The notes: generated by a model from the letters alone, not told the origin. A DNA stretch of 64,000 nucleotides from Maniola hyperantus (GCF_902806685.2 NC_048549.1:11177594-11241593); one strand, 5' to 3'. Shown: positions 8,611 to 18,947, counted from the stretch's first letter. Made by a program: numbers and translations.

Positions 8611-11233
8611 TAACATAGGCATATTTAAATATTCGGCTTTATTATTAAATTAAAAGTTATCTTCTATTATGTATATTATTTTACTCATTCGTGTATATGT
8701 ATTTTAATCCAAAGTATCTTTTATCAAACTTTTAATAATCTTTGACATAAATGCAATACGTTAAAAGTTGTTTGTCGAATATTTTACTTCTTTTTCTTTT
8801 AGTAATTATAATTTTTTAAATTATTAATAAGTACTTATTTTATTATATTTTATTTGATTTAGATTATGCATGTTTGAGTTAACCTGCGAGTATGTGTATA
8901 GTCAGTTTTGTATACCGTTGGCTTCTTATAAATAACTAAAAAAACATTATGTGCATGTCACATGTGGTAGAAGCGAAACCTTCAGAAAACTTACTGCGAG
9001 AATAGAACGAATGCAGAGCATTAGGAATAGAATAATTGTAGGGTTTATCTATTATAATATTATTGCCAAGTTTATGTTTCCAATTTCAAAAAACGACATG
9101 AGAAGCCTAAGGTAACTAATTTCTGAATTTTCACTCAAACATCTGGCTTTACGAACTGATTCCAACGTTTTAACTAGCTACTCGGATGAACTATCTAAAA
9201 TTGGTCATCTATTCGCGGGAAGAGATCATATTATTAGCGATTTTCTGATTTAAATTTATGCTGTCAATGCATAGACGGTGATTTCCGATTTAATAAAAGA
9301 GGGGATGTCATTCTTAAGTAGACTTATTCAACTTATTGATCATTTCTCGTGGTAGCTCTCGTTCCAAGTTAACTAGATGGAAAGGGCGATAACCTACTGA
9401 TGCGAAGTCTCAAATCTAAATATCAATTTCTGTCCCTGGTCACAAAACTTAGTTCTTAGTAAATTAGTTATCTTTTCAATCTTGTCGAGACTTTCTATTG
9501 TATGATTCATTTAACTGTAATAGCCTCTGAAATAGTTACGGAATTTTTGCTAAAAAATGATATTTGATTAAAGAGTATTTACTAGACGAGTTTCAGTTAA
9601 TATAGACATTTACACATTAACCACTATATTTTGATACAACTTATTCATCAGTTCTTATTGCTGATATATTTGTTTTGTTTGAATTTCAACATCTACCTAC
9701 ATAAAAAATAATTACTTGTATTTTTATTTATTAGGATTTTGGGTTTTTCTTTTATTTTTATTATCATATGTACGAGTCGAGATTTGAACGTATCATGTTC
9801 ACGTTAAGAGTAACATACAGATGCAACTCCTCAATAAATTAATGTAGGTTGCATACGTATCCCATTGGAAGAAAGTTGGTACAAAAGCATGTACGTTAAA
9901 TTAAGAAATAGCATATGAGATTTCGAAAATAATACTGTTATAAGAATTCTTATGAAATACAGTTCATAAAAAAAGTCTTCACATGGATTTCACCTAATAA
10001 ACATGTTAACACCAACGTCTGTCACTAAGCTAAACCAAGCAGCATAAGATTTCATTTTCATCTAGGTTTAGAATAAGAACGCTATGTAATCCAAATTTGC
10101 AAGAAATAATTGGGGTTGAATGATTAACTGTTACTTTGAATCTCGGTTTACAAATAAACTTGATTTTTGTTCATGACTGAGCGGTAATTATTCCGAACGT
10201 ACCTTATGCCTGACCAACTTTATCCTTTCTGTTTCCCAATTTAATGTGATGTTAAATATTTTTGTGGATTAAAATTCAACTGTGCAAATAACAGGTTTAG
10301 AGTGAACATTACCCTGGGATAATATGCAAGATTAGATCTTTAGGTTGCGTAATTTTGTCTAGCCATTTTAATTTGTCTTAAGTTATCCAATATTAATTTA
10401 TATTTAGTTGCTTTTGTCCGATTAGCAATGACTTTAAAAAAATAGCTATGAGGCACAACAGGCACGTCTAATTGAGTAGTAGTATAACAAATTATCGAGA
10501 GAGCATTTAACAAGACAATTTATCGAGTTACCTAATCCTCTAAGGCTGGCAAATTGTCCGTCAACAAAATTAATTCTAAATTTCGTATTAATTTCATAAA
10601 CCTTAGTGCACTGACTCACAAAATCAAAATAAATTGCTACCTTCAACAACTTTCACTATAGCCATCATTCTTACTTTGCATAAATTTGACAAACGTTAAA
10701 ACACACCACCTGAGTACCTTCATCGTTGACGGTAGTGGTACCTGACTTGCACCGAGTACGTTCAAGCAGCTGCGGACCCGTCATCGCAAGGAACTGCCTA
10801 GCGACGCCTTCATCGATACCTCACTAACTGCTACGCGAGCGCGATGACCCATCGGTCTCTGCCCCGACCAGGAGGTTGTTACACCATCGCTTGTTGCCCA
10901 TATTTCACTAAAAAACAAAAATGAAGAGGGTATATATTCTTTTAAATACTAAAACTGATGCATCTAAGCTTTTAATCTGTTATTGAATATTATTGAGTTA
11001 AATAACAAGGTAGGTAACCTTAATTTATAATTGTGATTCTCATATTCAGAAAAATACCAAGAGGAAAATTATTAAGGTGGGCATTATTTTCACCCAGATA
11101 CAAAGAAAAATTAACACATTGAAACAAAAACCTTTACAACGAGCAATAAGAATAAATAGAGAAAAAAAAACACATCACCTTTTTGTTTGGGCGTAGTCCT
11201 TAACCGGGATGATAACAAAGGTACCTTCCCGGA
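8611..11233. other. Remainder of element B interior
   Basis: No intact coding region. 10700-10900 is less AT-rich than its surroundings and lies where the gag N-terminus would be expected, but all frames are closed. I see nothing else that I can name. Confidence 0.4.
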
Positions 11234-11249
11234 ATCCCACCTTCTGAAC
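11234..11249 (-). promoter_or_regulatory. Candidate primer-binding site, element B
   Basis: On the coding strand GTTCAGAAGGTGGGAT directly follows the 5' LTR. The identical sequence follows the 5' LTR of element A. It resembles the complement of an insect tRNA-Leu 3' end (recalled as TGTCAGAAGTGGGAT) but is imperfect and lacks a leading TGG, so the tRNA assignment is tentative. Confidence 0.45.
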
Positions 11250-11663
11250 TGAAAGCTCAGGGGGATATTTCCTTGCAATAATACTCGAGAATCACATCAA
11301 ACTCATATTTTATTCTTTGTATGCTTTTACTTCTCATCTCATCTCATAATCATATAATCACATAATCACAATATAACAACTTCATAACTTAAACACTATC
11401 GCACCATAATTAACGTATGAACACAACTATGATTGACAAAAGACTGAGCCCTGGTTATCCAAAACATCTGTATTAAATACAAGTCGTTACCACTTCCAAA
11501 CAGTAATAATTACTTTTGTCAATATACGTCTTGTCATGAAACGTATATTGACAACAGTATAACGACATGTTCAATAAGGTATATTGACGTGGCTACACTG
11601 TTGTTTCATGACGTTGTATACTGGCAAGTGATAAGAATAATAATTATCCCCGAAATTCTAACA
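11250..11663 (-). repeat. Element B 5' LTR
   Basis: Matches 5730-6143 at 413 of 414 positions by reading the rows against each other. Confidence 0.93.
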
Positions 11664-12096
11664 CTTGAAATATCCTTATCCGTTACGTAGTCCCACGGAC
11701 GAGAGAAATAATGGGACTGGGCCAGTAGGCGTGTTCGGTGTCACCGAAGTATGTATAAGACGAGAATACTGGCATAAATGTTCCTTAGTCGTATGCTATA
11801 TACGTTTGGTGCTTGTAAATTTAGCAAAATGTTGTTCAGTGCTGATCTTATTTGCATGGACGGAATTACCTCTCAGTATCAAGCCATATTGCCATGACGA
11901 CACATGCCCATGATAGGCAAGTAGAGCGTATACATTAGAAGTCATTGAGTAGAGCAATCTTTATGTTTGATGTTCGACTAAGTCGTCTCAATATTTAGTT
12001 AAGGTACAGTGTTACCCACTACGGTCGCAGGTACCGGCGTGTTCGCGCTTCTTTCCATTTGTATAATATTTGAGCATCAGAAACGTGAACGGAGAA

Positions 12097-12300
12097 TTAC
12101 ACGCTCTGGTCGAGCCTGTTCCGCTTCTGATTCATCCAGGCGCCTACTCCACCCTCGAGAACACTGGCGCTTGCGCTTATTCCGTTTGATCTATATTTAC
12201 TACGTGAACGACCGTTGTGGCGTCTTCTTCTTTCACGCACTGAATGTTCATCTTCACTCCACGTTGGTTCGTCAGAATCTGAATCATTCTCATGTCTCAT
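12097..12300 (-). pseudogene. Probable Gag N-terminus, element A
   Basis: Starts MRHENDSDSDEPTWSEDEHS, then an Arg/Ser-rich run (RERRRRHNGRSRSKYRS). Acidic-then-basic, serine-rich leaders are common at the start of insect Ty3/gypsy Gag. Its position, before the element B insertion and in line with the capsid piece at 5.5 kb, agrees. The later residues look out of frame. No similarity search was possible. Confidence 0.45.
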
Positions 12301-12954
12301 TTTGTTCTGAAACCCACAAAAATACGCAAACAGTATTTGTTCTAAACATTAAAATGCTGTAACATTAAAGTTAGTAAAAGAAACTGTTTAGTTGCACAAA
12401 AAGAATGCTGGCTCTCATTAATTCTCCGACCTACGTAACCATAAGGCCACTTATCGACGGACCCCTTTTTTGTGCAACTCACATAGCTCAAGCACAGAGT
12501 TGTACTCGTGTGGCTAAAGTTTGTTTACAAGTTATAATAAAAATGGACTAGTGCGACGTTCACAGTGATAGTGTTTATATTATTTTATTTGTGACGATTT
12601 CGATTTCGATTCGATGTAATTCAAGACGAGTTATGTTTCTACAAGTATACTAGTACGTATTATGTACAAATATTTATTATAAGTATATTTAACCATTTTC
12701 ACACGATATACATTTATTTTACTATTTTGTACAGGTATTGTTACTTGTATCGGCAAGCTTAATAGTGAAAAGTACTTATTACTACTTTTCATTTGATAAA
12801 ATTATTTGTTTCCAAAGTGATTCCACGGGTGTACAAGTATATGAGCAATAATTTCTCATACGTGTAATTTTTTTACACGCTACTTAACGAACGCAGCAAA
12901 TGTTGCGAATAAACATTTACACATATGTAGGTATGTACCTAATTAAAATATTAT
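12301..12954. other. Element A 5' untranslated region
   Basis: AT-rich leader between the gag start and the 5' LTR. Nothing recognisable. Confidence 0.45.
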
Positions 12955-13012
12955 TCGCCCTGGCCTGGGAATCGAACCCGCGGGCTAGCTAACGGAGTCG
13001 TTGTTATGACTT
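12955..13012 (-). repeat. tRNA-like B-box remnant in the element A leader
   Basis: On the minus strand GCGGGTTCGATTCCCAGGC contains a tRNA B box (GGTTCGATTCC). The rest cannot be folded as a tRNA, so this is either a SINE remnant or chance. Confidence 0.4.
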
Positions 13013-13411
13013 ACCCAAACTATTGAGACAGGGATAGAACGTCTATCTCACTCGTTTTAACAACCACATCATTGTTAGAATCAATTTATTAACTAGCTTT
13101 TAAGTTAGTAAATTTGTCTATTCATAACTTAGGTATACTTCATTGACAGGTATGTAAAAAGTAAATCAAATGATGTCGATAATTTTAACTGTTAATGAAA
13201 TATTATTGTGATGCAATGGGTCAAATTGTTAAAAAAAAATATTTATGTTACTCTATGACCAGATTAATATTAACTAAATATCATTTTTAGTTATTTAAAC
13301 ATACCTAGGTATGTATTACTCTAGTAGGGAAAAAAATATCTGTACCTTTTTTATTTTGGGCGTAAAGTCCTTTCACCGTGTGTGTTTTGAATTTGACACG
13401 ATCACGATTAT

Positions 13412-13427
13412 ATCCCACCTTCTGAAC
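13412..13427 (-). promoter_or_regulatory. Candidate primer-binding site, element A
   Basis: Same 16 bases as at 11234-11249 in element B, directly inside the 5' LTR. Confidence 0.45.
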
Positions 13428-13760
13428 TGATAACGACTGAGACAAATGATATAACTTTTACTAGAATTATTCTTTAATGTATAGGTGCAAAAACAATTAC
13501 CAATTATGGCTACTTTAATATTATTACATTAGAGTTGAGATATTCATTTTAAACTATTCCGACGACAATTCTCTAAGAGTGCTATCCAGCGAATGCTGCT
13601 TGCTTCCAAAAAGCTCAAGTGTCAATACGTCATATTAATTTATTGTCGTCGGAGCTAAGTAGTACAAAACGGAGTTACTTAGGTAAATTAGAAAACGCTA
13701 CATTTAGAAATATAAATCACTTAATTAAAAATAATAATCGCAAAATAATAATCGCTTACA
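13428..13760 (-). repeat. Element A 5' LTR
   Basis: Matches 588-920 at every position I compared. Confidence 0.93.
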
Positions 13761-14150
13761 CAAGTTAGCCCTTGACTGCAATTTTACCTGCTGGTAAGTG
13801 ATGATGCAGTCTAAGATGGAAGCGGGCGTACCTGGAAGGGGTATGGCAGTTTTTAATAAACCCATTCCCCTTTGGTTTCTACACGGCGTTGTACCGGAAT
13901 GGCTTGGCGGCACGGCTTTGCCGGTAGGGTGGTAACTAGCCACCTTAACGAACGAAACTCTAGTAACGAAATTCCATAAAAGCTCCAAACAGAGGTAAAT
14001 CAGAGCATAACACACTTACGCCAAGCTAAGGACGTACTTGAAACGATCACGGATCGATCAATCGCCGAATGTCAGCCAAGTCAAAGCTGATGCCCGCAGT
14101 TTTGAAGTGAAAAGCTAAATAGCTGAATTCACTGTGGCTTTGTGAACGTT
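13761..14150. repeat. Right part of repeat R and of the local repeat pair
   Basis: 13761-13945 continues repeat R (TTAGCCCTTGACTGCA, TGATGATGCAGTC, CTTTGGTTTCTACACGGC). An uninterrupted copy is at 51383-51605 and a fragment at 45459-45512. 13975-14150 is the partner of 240-430. Confidence 0.75.
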
Positions 14151-14378
14151 CCACATATTTCTCGTGCCACCGACGGATATTGTTCCCGATACACCAGCTG
14201 AGCCAGCCGAATCGCCGCAACTTGACGAATGGGTAATGAATAGTTAACGTGTTTCGGAATGGCTGCATTATATATTGCGCTTCTGTGCACGAGGCTTACT
14301 TTTCGATCGAATGCATTGGTTGTTATTGATTGCCGGGATTTACTGTTTCGTGGTGGGTTATACTCAACTATAGGTATG

Positions 14379-14508
14379 TATAGTCCATGTCAGGTTCAGA
14401 TGTCAATCGGGGTATGAGCGGGGTATAATCACCGGGATAGCGCGGGGGCTGTGCGGGTGTGCAGGGCGTTCCCTCCCCAATTACCATTTCAAACTGTTGG
14501 GTACTGTA
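14379..14508. repeat. Palindromic MITE, family W (degenerate copy)
   Basis: Ends TATAGTCCATGTCAGG and the approximate complement TTGGGTACTGTA. The interior is G-rich then C-rich. Cleaner copies (41502-41661, 57992-58158) have ends TATAGTCCGCGACAGG and CCTGTCGCGTACTATA. Confidence 0.75.
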
Positions 14509-14932
14509 CGTTGGTACGTGAAAGCCTAGTGTAAATGGCAAAACTCAAACTCAAACTCAAATTATTTACTCAGAATAGTTAAAATTTTACGCTTACTTAT
14601 GGTCAAAATTTTAATTTGTTAGATGATATTATAGTAGTGATAATAATTAATACGTACTTAAAACTAAAGCTACTTAAAAGTGAAGGCATTCACCTCCTAC
14701 CCAGCCCAAAAGGCTACCTAAGCTTTTTGTCAGAACTAAAAAATGTGCCTTTGTCATGTTCGTTTTTTTACAAATGCTTATTCTTTGCCTATCCCGGCTT
14801 TGCTCACTTAGTCTTGTCATAAAGCGAAAATATCAATCCTATTAATTTCTCTCCCATGGGAATCTCGAAAATTGATGATCTCGAATAAAATGACTTTGAT
14901 GAGTCAGTCAGTGAGTGAGAGAATTTTTAAAA
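14509..14932. other. LINE-like (CTCAAA)n tail and unassigned sequence
   Basis: 14552-14590 has CTCAAACTCAAACTCAAATT, similar to the (GTCAAA)n tails at 45405-45425 and 53938-53960 that probably end a LINE. The rest shows nothing I recognise. Confidence 0.4.
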
Positions 14933-15021
14933 TCTAAATATATAAAAGGAAAAGGTGACTGACTGACTGACTCATCTATCAATGCACAGCTCAAACTACT
15001 GCACGGATCGGGCTGAAATTT

Positions 15022-16194
15022 CATTTTTCATTTTCATTTTCACTACGCTAGATGGATCATCACGACAACAACCGTCTTTTATGAAGCTGTCAAAATTAAA
15101 CAAATTAAATTAAATTAAATTAAATTAATTAAATTAAATTAAATTAAATTAAATTTATTGGATATTATTAAATATTAAATTACATATAAAATACAGATAA
15201 AAAACAAGTAATAATTAAGTAGACCTAGGTCTAGTAGACGTATGAATGGGCAACCTCTGCACTAGTAAACACTGTATTACAGTGGGATGCCTTCTCCATT
15301 TCTAAAAACTTGAATAAATGTTATTACAATTTGGTGCGCTAAGGTCGGACATGTTATACCGGGGTCTATTACAAGTGATAGTGATTTGCATGTATACGAG
15401 TGCGTGTGTGCGTGTGTTAAGGTGTGTATGTGTGTGTGTTTGTGCGGTGCGTGTGCGTATATGTTTGTATGTGTATTATTTGTTGTTTATATTAGCTAGT
15501 TTGTTTCAATCATATTATTTTAATCAGAAGATCCTCAGTTTCGTTATAATTTAGAGCATTGAGATATTTTATTAATTGCGTTTTCAGTTTATTACTTGTA
15601 AAATCTTTTAGCATTATCTTTCTGCATATTGCATTGTATAGTTTAGGACCGAGATAATTTATGAATTTCTGAGCAAAGATTGTTTTAAGTTGAGGGATTT
15701 TGTATACTATATCTATTCTACGTTTTGTTGTAGAAACTGGTTGAATTTTGTGTTGTGTAATAATCGCATGTTTGATAAATAATTTACGTACTGTAAGCAC
15801 CTCTAGTTCAGAATACAATAAGTGTGTTGGGTAACTATATTTTTTGAAAGTCATTACTTTAAGTACAGCGCGCTGCGCTCTTTCAATGGTTAATAAGGTG
15901 GTTTTGGATGTGCCTCCCCATGCTTTCATCCCATAAATGATTATAGATTGACACAGAGCATAATAGGTGCTTAATAGTAATTTCGCTGAACAAACGTTCC
16001 TGAGTAATTTGAAAATATATATAAATTTTCTTACCCTGCTGCTTAATTTTTGTATGTGCTGTTTCCAATTGAGATTCTGATCAATTAATACACCAAGATA
16101 TTTAATAACACTTGTCTTTTTAATACTATAGCATGAACAGCTATTTAATTGAGTACATGTATGGGCTTTAATACGAACTGAATTCTGCTCTGGT
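15022..16194 (-). mobile_element. 5'-truncated LINE fragment (CR1-like) inserted in the Helitron
   Basis: Minus-strand LINE: coding end at about 15.5-16.19 kb, a 3' region with a TG-rich tract (15395-15480), and a 3' tail of (AATTT)n at 15098-15156. Between tail and Helitron lies a 76-bp segment (15022-15097) that belongs to neither; it may be transduced 3' flank. Confidence 0.8.
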
Positions 16195-16250
16195 TTTGGC
16201 ACGCAGATAGCTATTATGACGTAGGCATCCGCTAAGACAGGATTTTTCAA
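15510..16250 (-). pseudogene. LINE reverse-transcriptase C-terminus fused to Helitron sequence
   Basis: A 246-codon open frame. Residues 1 to about 19 (MKNPVLADAYVIIAICVPK) are a translation of the flanking Helitron and carry no function. From about residue 20 it is the end of a LINE polyprotein: IKYLGVLIDQNLNWKQHI, then YALCQSIIIYGMKAWGG, IERAQRAVLKVM and LEVLTVRKLFI. This motif order (Y-L-G-x-x-I-D ... Y-x-x-x-x-W-G ... E-R-x-Q-R-x) is that of CR1/jockey-group elements; I favour CR1-like. The fingers, palm and catalytic YxDD lie upstream and are missing, so the product cannot be an active enzyme. The frame is intact to its stop, which suggests a fairly recent insertion. Confidence 0.8.
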
Positions 16251-16607
16251 AATTCAACCACTAAGAGGGTGAAATAGGGGTTTGAATTTGTGTAGACCAC
16301 GCGGACGAAGTCGCGAACATAAGCTAGTGTATTGATACAAATATTCCTCATCATTAAATGTTGGTAACGAAGGGTGTATCGACATCGATATTTATTATAT
16401 TCACATCTAATTCCAATGTAATCTTCCCCGATATAAGGGCATTAGGTAGGCGTGCCCTAACGCTGTTACTTTCATGTAGCTAGCCGGTTATGCGGCGGAA
16501 AATTACCGGACGACCTCAGTCCGATAACTTAATATCGGATCCTTGGGTCATTCTACTTTGGCGTTTGGTAACATAATATTGTACATAGTAGATATATGTT
16601 GGAAATT

Positions 16608-16889
16608 CCCCAATAATATTATAAATGCGAAAGCGTGTTTCTTTGTTGATTTTGTCCTTATATCAAACCGCAACGTAGCAACGATTCGACGTAGTTTTTA
16701 ACCGACTTCCAAAAAAGTAGGTGGTTCTGAATTCGTCCCGTTTTTTTTAATGTACCTATGTACATTTTTTTATAGTTCCTGAATTTTATGAAAGTGACAT
16801 CCTAACTTTTATCCTTAGAGACTTTTATAATTACTTCGCACAAGATTTTAAAAACCTAAATACACGCGGACCAATTCGCTGGAATCTAG
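16608..16889 (+). mobile_element. Helitron-type element (family H2), degenerate, with other repeat inside
   Basis: The 5' part ATAATATTATAAATGCGAAAG matches H2 copies at 47480 and 52014. The 3' part TTTTAAAAACCTAAATACACG runs to CTAG at 16886-16889. Between them 16697-16765 is another common repeat (AACCGACTTCCAAAAAAG). Confidence 0.65.
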
Positions 16890-16984
16890 TGACGTAATAT
16901 ATGTTAAGGAAGCTATTCAAAAAAGCGATTTCAGTTAGTTCCGATTTCCGCCACGCGCCAAAATAGCCTTGTCGTACTGTAAAT

Positions 16985-18191
16985 TTCATTTCGTATCATT
17001 TAAATACTAAAATCGGAGACAACTTGTTTTACACAGAGTTATCACATTTGCGCGTATTTAAAACTCAAAGCGTAAGCATAATAATTAAAACGGCGCTTTT
17101 ACCCGGTAAACCGTGTTGTATTTCGAATTTAGTCGCATAATTGTGCCGTATTACTCTTTCGGGCTGACAAAAGGGGTAAAAGTTTTTAGCCATGCAATTT
17201 TTCCGGCACCGGTCTTCCTGTCGGCAACAAATGACACGCGGTAGTACGAGGGTAAGAATAAACATTTTCTTTTCAAGCAAACCAATTATTATGTTTTGAA
17301 AACTATTGTCTTGCAAAATAAAACCGTTATTTAATAAATGTATGGGTGTTTGAATTAACATTACAGTGTTATTAAAGTGTTTTATACAGTTCATTTCATA
17401 TTATTTAAATACAAAAATGGGAGACAACTTGTTTTACACAGAGTTATCATATTTGCGCGTATTTAAAACTCAAAGCGTAAGCATAATAATTAAAACGGCG
17501 CTTTTACCCGGTAAACCGTGTTGTATTTCGAATTTAGTCGCATAATTGTGCCGCATTACTCTTTCGGGCTGACAAAAGGGGTAAAAGTTTTTAGCCATGC
17601 AATTTTTCCGGCACCGGTCTTCCTGTCGGCAACAAATGACACGCGGTAGTACGAGGGTTAGAATAAACATTTTCTTTTCAAGCAAACTAATTATTATGTT
17701 TTGAAAACTGTTGTCTTGCAAAATAAAACCGTTATTTAATAAATGTATGGGTGTTTGAATTAACATCACGTTTTTAAAGTGTTTTATACAGTTCATTTCA
17801 TATTATTTAAATACAAAAATCGGAGACAACTTGTTTTACACAGAGTTATCATATTTGCGCGTTTTTAAAACTCAAAGTGTAAGCATAATAATAAAAACGG
17901 CGCTTTTACCCGGTAAACCGTGTTGTATTTCGAATTTAGTCGCATAATTGTGCAGCATTACTCTTTCGGGCTGACAAAAGGGGTAAAAGTTTTTAGTCAT
18001 GCAATTTTTCCGGCACCGGTCTTCCTGTCGGCGACTAATGACACGCGGTAGTACGAGGGTTAGAATAAACATTTTCTTTTCAAGCAAACTTATGTTTTGA
18101 ACAGCGTTGTCTTGAAAAATAAAACCGTTATGTGTTTAAAACGTTTACTTGAATTAAAATCACATTTTCAATTGTTTTATTTAGTACTTCA
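16985..18191. repeat. Three-copy tandem repeat, unit about 405 bp
   Basis: Units begin TTCATTTC at 16985, 17390 and 17792. Units 1 and 2 are nearly identical; unit 3 is more diverged with a small deletion near its right end. Each holds TACCCGGTAAACCGTG and CCGGCACCGGTCTTCCTGTC. I do not recognise the family. Each unit contains a minus-strand open frame (listed separately). Confidence 0.9.
17065..17394 (-). CDS. Open frame in tandem unit 1, unknown
   Basis: 109 codons. The same frame is open in unit 2 (17470-17796, 108 codons) and for 71 codons in unit 3 (17872-18087). It shares RQEDRCRKNC, NFYPFCQPERV, KFEIQHGLPGKSAV and four cysteines; the C-terminus is hydrophobic (IIMLTL). There is no recognisable domain, no signal peptide and no obvious splice sites. 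The units are so similar that a shared open frame may simply reflect recent duplication. I regard coding function as unproven. Confidence 0.25.
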   Translation of the reverse strand: MNCIKHFNNTVMLIQTPIHLLNNGFILQDNSFQNIIIGLLEKKMFILTLVLPRVICCRQEDRCRKNCMAKNFYPFCQPERVIRHNYATKFEIQHGLPGKSAVLIIMLTL

Positions 18192-18240
18192 TGATGCCCG
18201 CGACTTCATACGCGTGGATTTAGGTTTAAAAATTATGTAG
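18192..18240 (-). mobile_element. Helitron H2 3'-end fragment
   Basis: ATGATGCCCGCGACTTCATA followed by GTGGATTTAGG matches the terminal hairpin of H2 in reverse. Confidence 0.6.
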
Positions 18241-18341
18241 TATATTATAGAGATATGTATATAGGTAGATATATTTATATATATTTGTGTATTATTAGAA
18301 TGTACTGTGTATGTAGTCTAATTTATAATAATATAATATAC

Positions 18342-18540
18342 CTACGGCAATTTTCGGCTGCCGCACCAACCCGTGCTTTCGTGATTCCTTTCGTCTAAGG
18401 TTGCCTGGAAGAGATCGCTTTAGCGATAAGGCCGCCTTTGCATGCTACAGCTATTAGATTAAGATCCTGTATTGTGTTTTTTCAATGTTTACTTTGTGTT
18501 GTGTGCAATAAAGTGTAAAATAAATAAATAAATAATAAAA
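18342..18540 (+). mobile_element. LINE 3' end with (AAAT)n tail
   Basis: AAGGTTGCCTGGAAGAGATC, then GCGATAAGGCCGCC, then GTGTGCAATAAAG with AATAAA and an AAATAAAT tail. This is the 3' untranslated layout of common lepidopteran LINEs. No coding part remains. Confidence 0.65.
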
Positions 18541-18654
18541 AATCACGTGAGGAATCTCTGATTTTCCGGGATAACAGTCTTTATCCGTCTCCAGGGTGCG
18601 AGCTATCTCTGTAAGTTAAGGATAAGATAGGTCAGGCTGACATGTACCTCACTA

Positions 18655-18790
18655 GGTAGACGGACGAGTCGCAGGGAGCCGCTGAATTTTGGCGGCGCAA
18701 GACTGCAGCCTGTGGATGCATCTGAAAGAGATTTATGCCCAGCTGTGGACGTCTATCGGTTGACGACGATGACGACACAATTTTTCTACC
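18655..18790 (+). pseudogene. RTE-like LINE C-terminal fragment
   Basis: Translation reads VAGSR, stop, ILAAQDCSLWMHLKEIYAQL then WTSIG and a stop, matching the end of RTE-like polyproteins (A-x-D-R-x-x-W-R-x-L-x-E-A-Y-x-Q-x-W). It ends in GACGACGATGACGAC, the short tandem tail usual for RTE elements. Confidence 0.7.
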
Positions 18791-18910
18791 CCTACAGCAA
18801 TCTTGTTATATAAAAGAAGACATCATTGAAAAGTCTCATAAAAGAGTAATAAAACAGGGAGGCACTATACAATTTTGCATGGGGCCATATAATATCCTAC
18901 CGTGTGTTAT

Positions 18911-18913
<3 letters not shown>

Positions 18914-18945
<32 letters not shown>
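18914..18945 (+). repeat. Poly-G tract of 32 bases
   Basis: An uninterrupted G run; the length may be uncertain because of sequencing error. Confidence 0.9.

Positions 18946-18947
<2 letters not shown>

Larger units (their letters stand above)
5730..11663 (-). mobile_element. Ty3/gypsy LTR retrotransposon B, nested in A, defective
   Basis: Two 414-bp LTRs (5730-6143, 11250-11663) begin TGAAAGCTCAGG and end AATTCTAACA. They differ at one base only (6073 T, 11593 C). They are flanked by CTTG (5726-5729, 11664-11667), which occurs once in uninterrupted element A. Element orientation is minus, judged from RT motifs at 7.5-7.2 kb, the candidate primer site beside the right LTR and the hairpin array near the left LTR. 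The internal 5.1 kb holds only scraps of pol and a separate LINE fragment. The inner flanks of both LTRs match those of element A, so A and B are related families with different LTRs. Confidence 0.92.
588..13760 (-). mobile_element. Ty3/gypsy LTR retrotransposon A, full length, defective, containing nested element B
   Basis: Two 333-bp LTRs (588-920 and 13428-13760) start TGATAACGACTG and end CGCTTACA, and I found no difference between them. They are flanked by a 4-bp duplication, CAAG (584-587, 13761-13764). The coding strand is minus: gag pieces at 12.3-12.1, 5.5-5.2 and 4.84-4.74 kb, RT at 3.9-3.0 kb, integrase at 2.95-2.4 kb. The order gag-RT-IN and the RT motifs place it in Ty3/gypsy. 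Element B (5730-11663) interrupts the gag region. Without B the element is about 7.2 kb. Frames are broken many times and catalytic residues are lost, so this copy cannot have supplied its own enzymes, yet its LTRs indicate a very recent insertion. Confidence 0.92.
14933..16327 (+). mobile_element. Helitron H1 split by a LINE insertion
   Basis: The left part (14933-15021) starts TCTAAATATATAAAAGG and runs to CGGATCGGGCTGAAATTT. The element resumes at about 16195 as TTTGGCACGCAGATAGC and ends with the GC hairpin and CTAG (16324-16327) followed by T. In intact copies these two points are adjacent. Confidence 0.9.

Noticed and set aside
12009..12362. 117-codon plus-strand frame
   Set aside because: Antisense to the Arg/Ser-rich gag leader of element A; no recognisable domain.
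15883..16068. Short open frame inside the LINE coding part
   Set aside because: Different frame of the same LINE RT segment; carries no independent signal.
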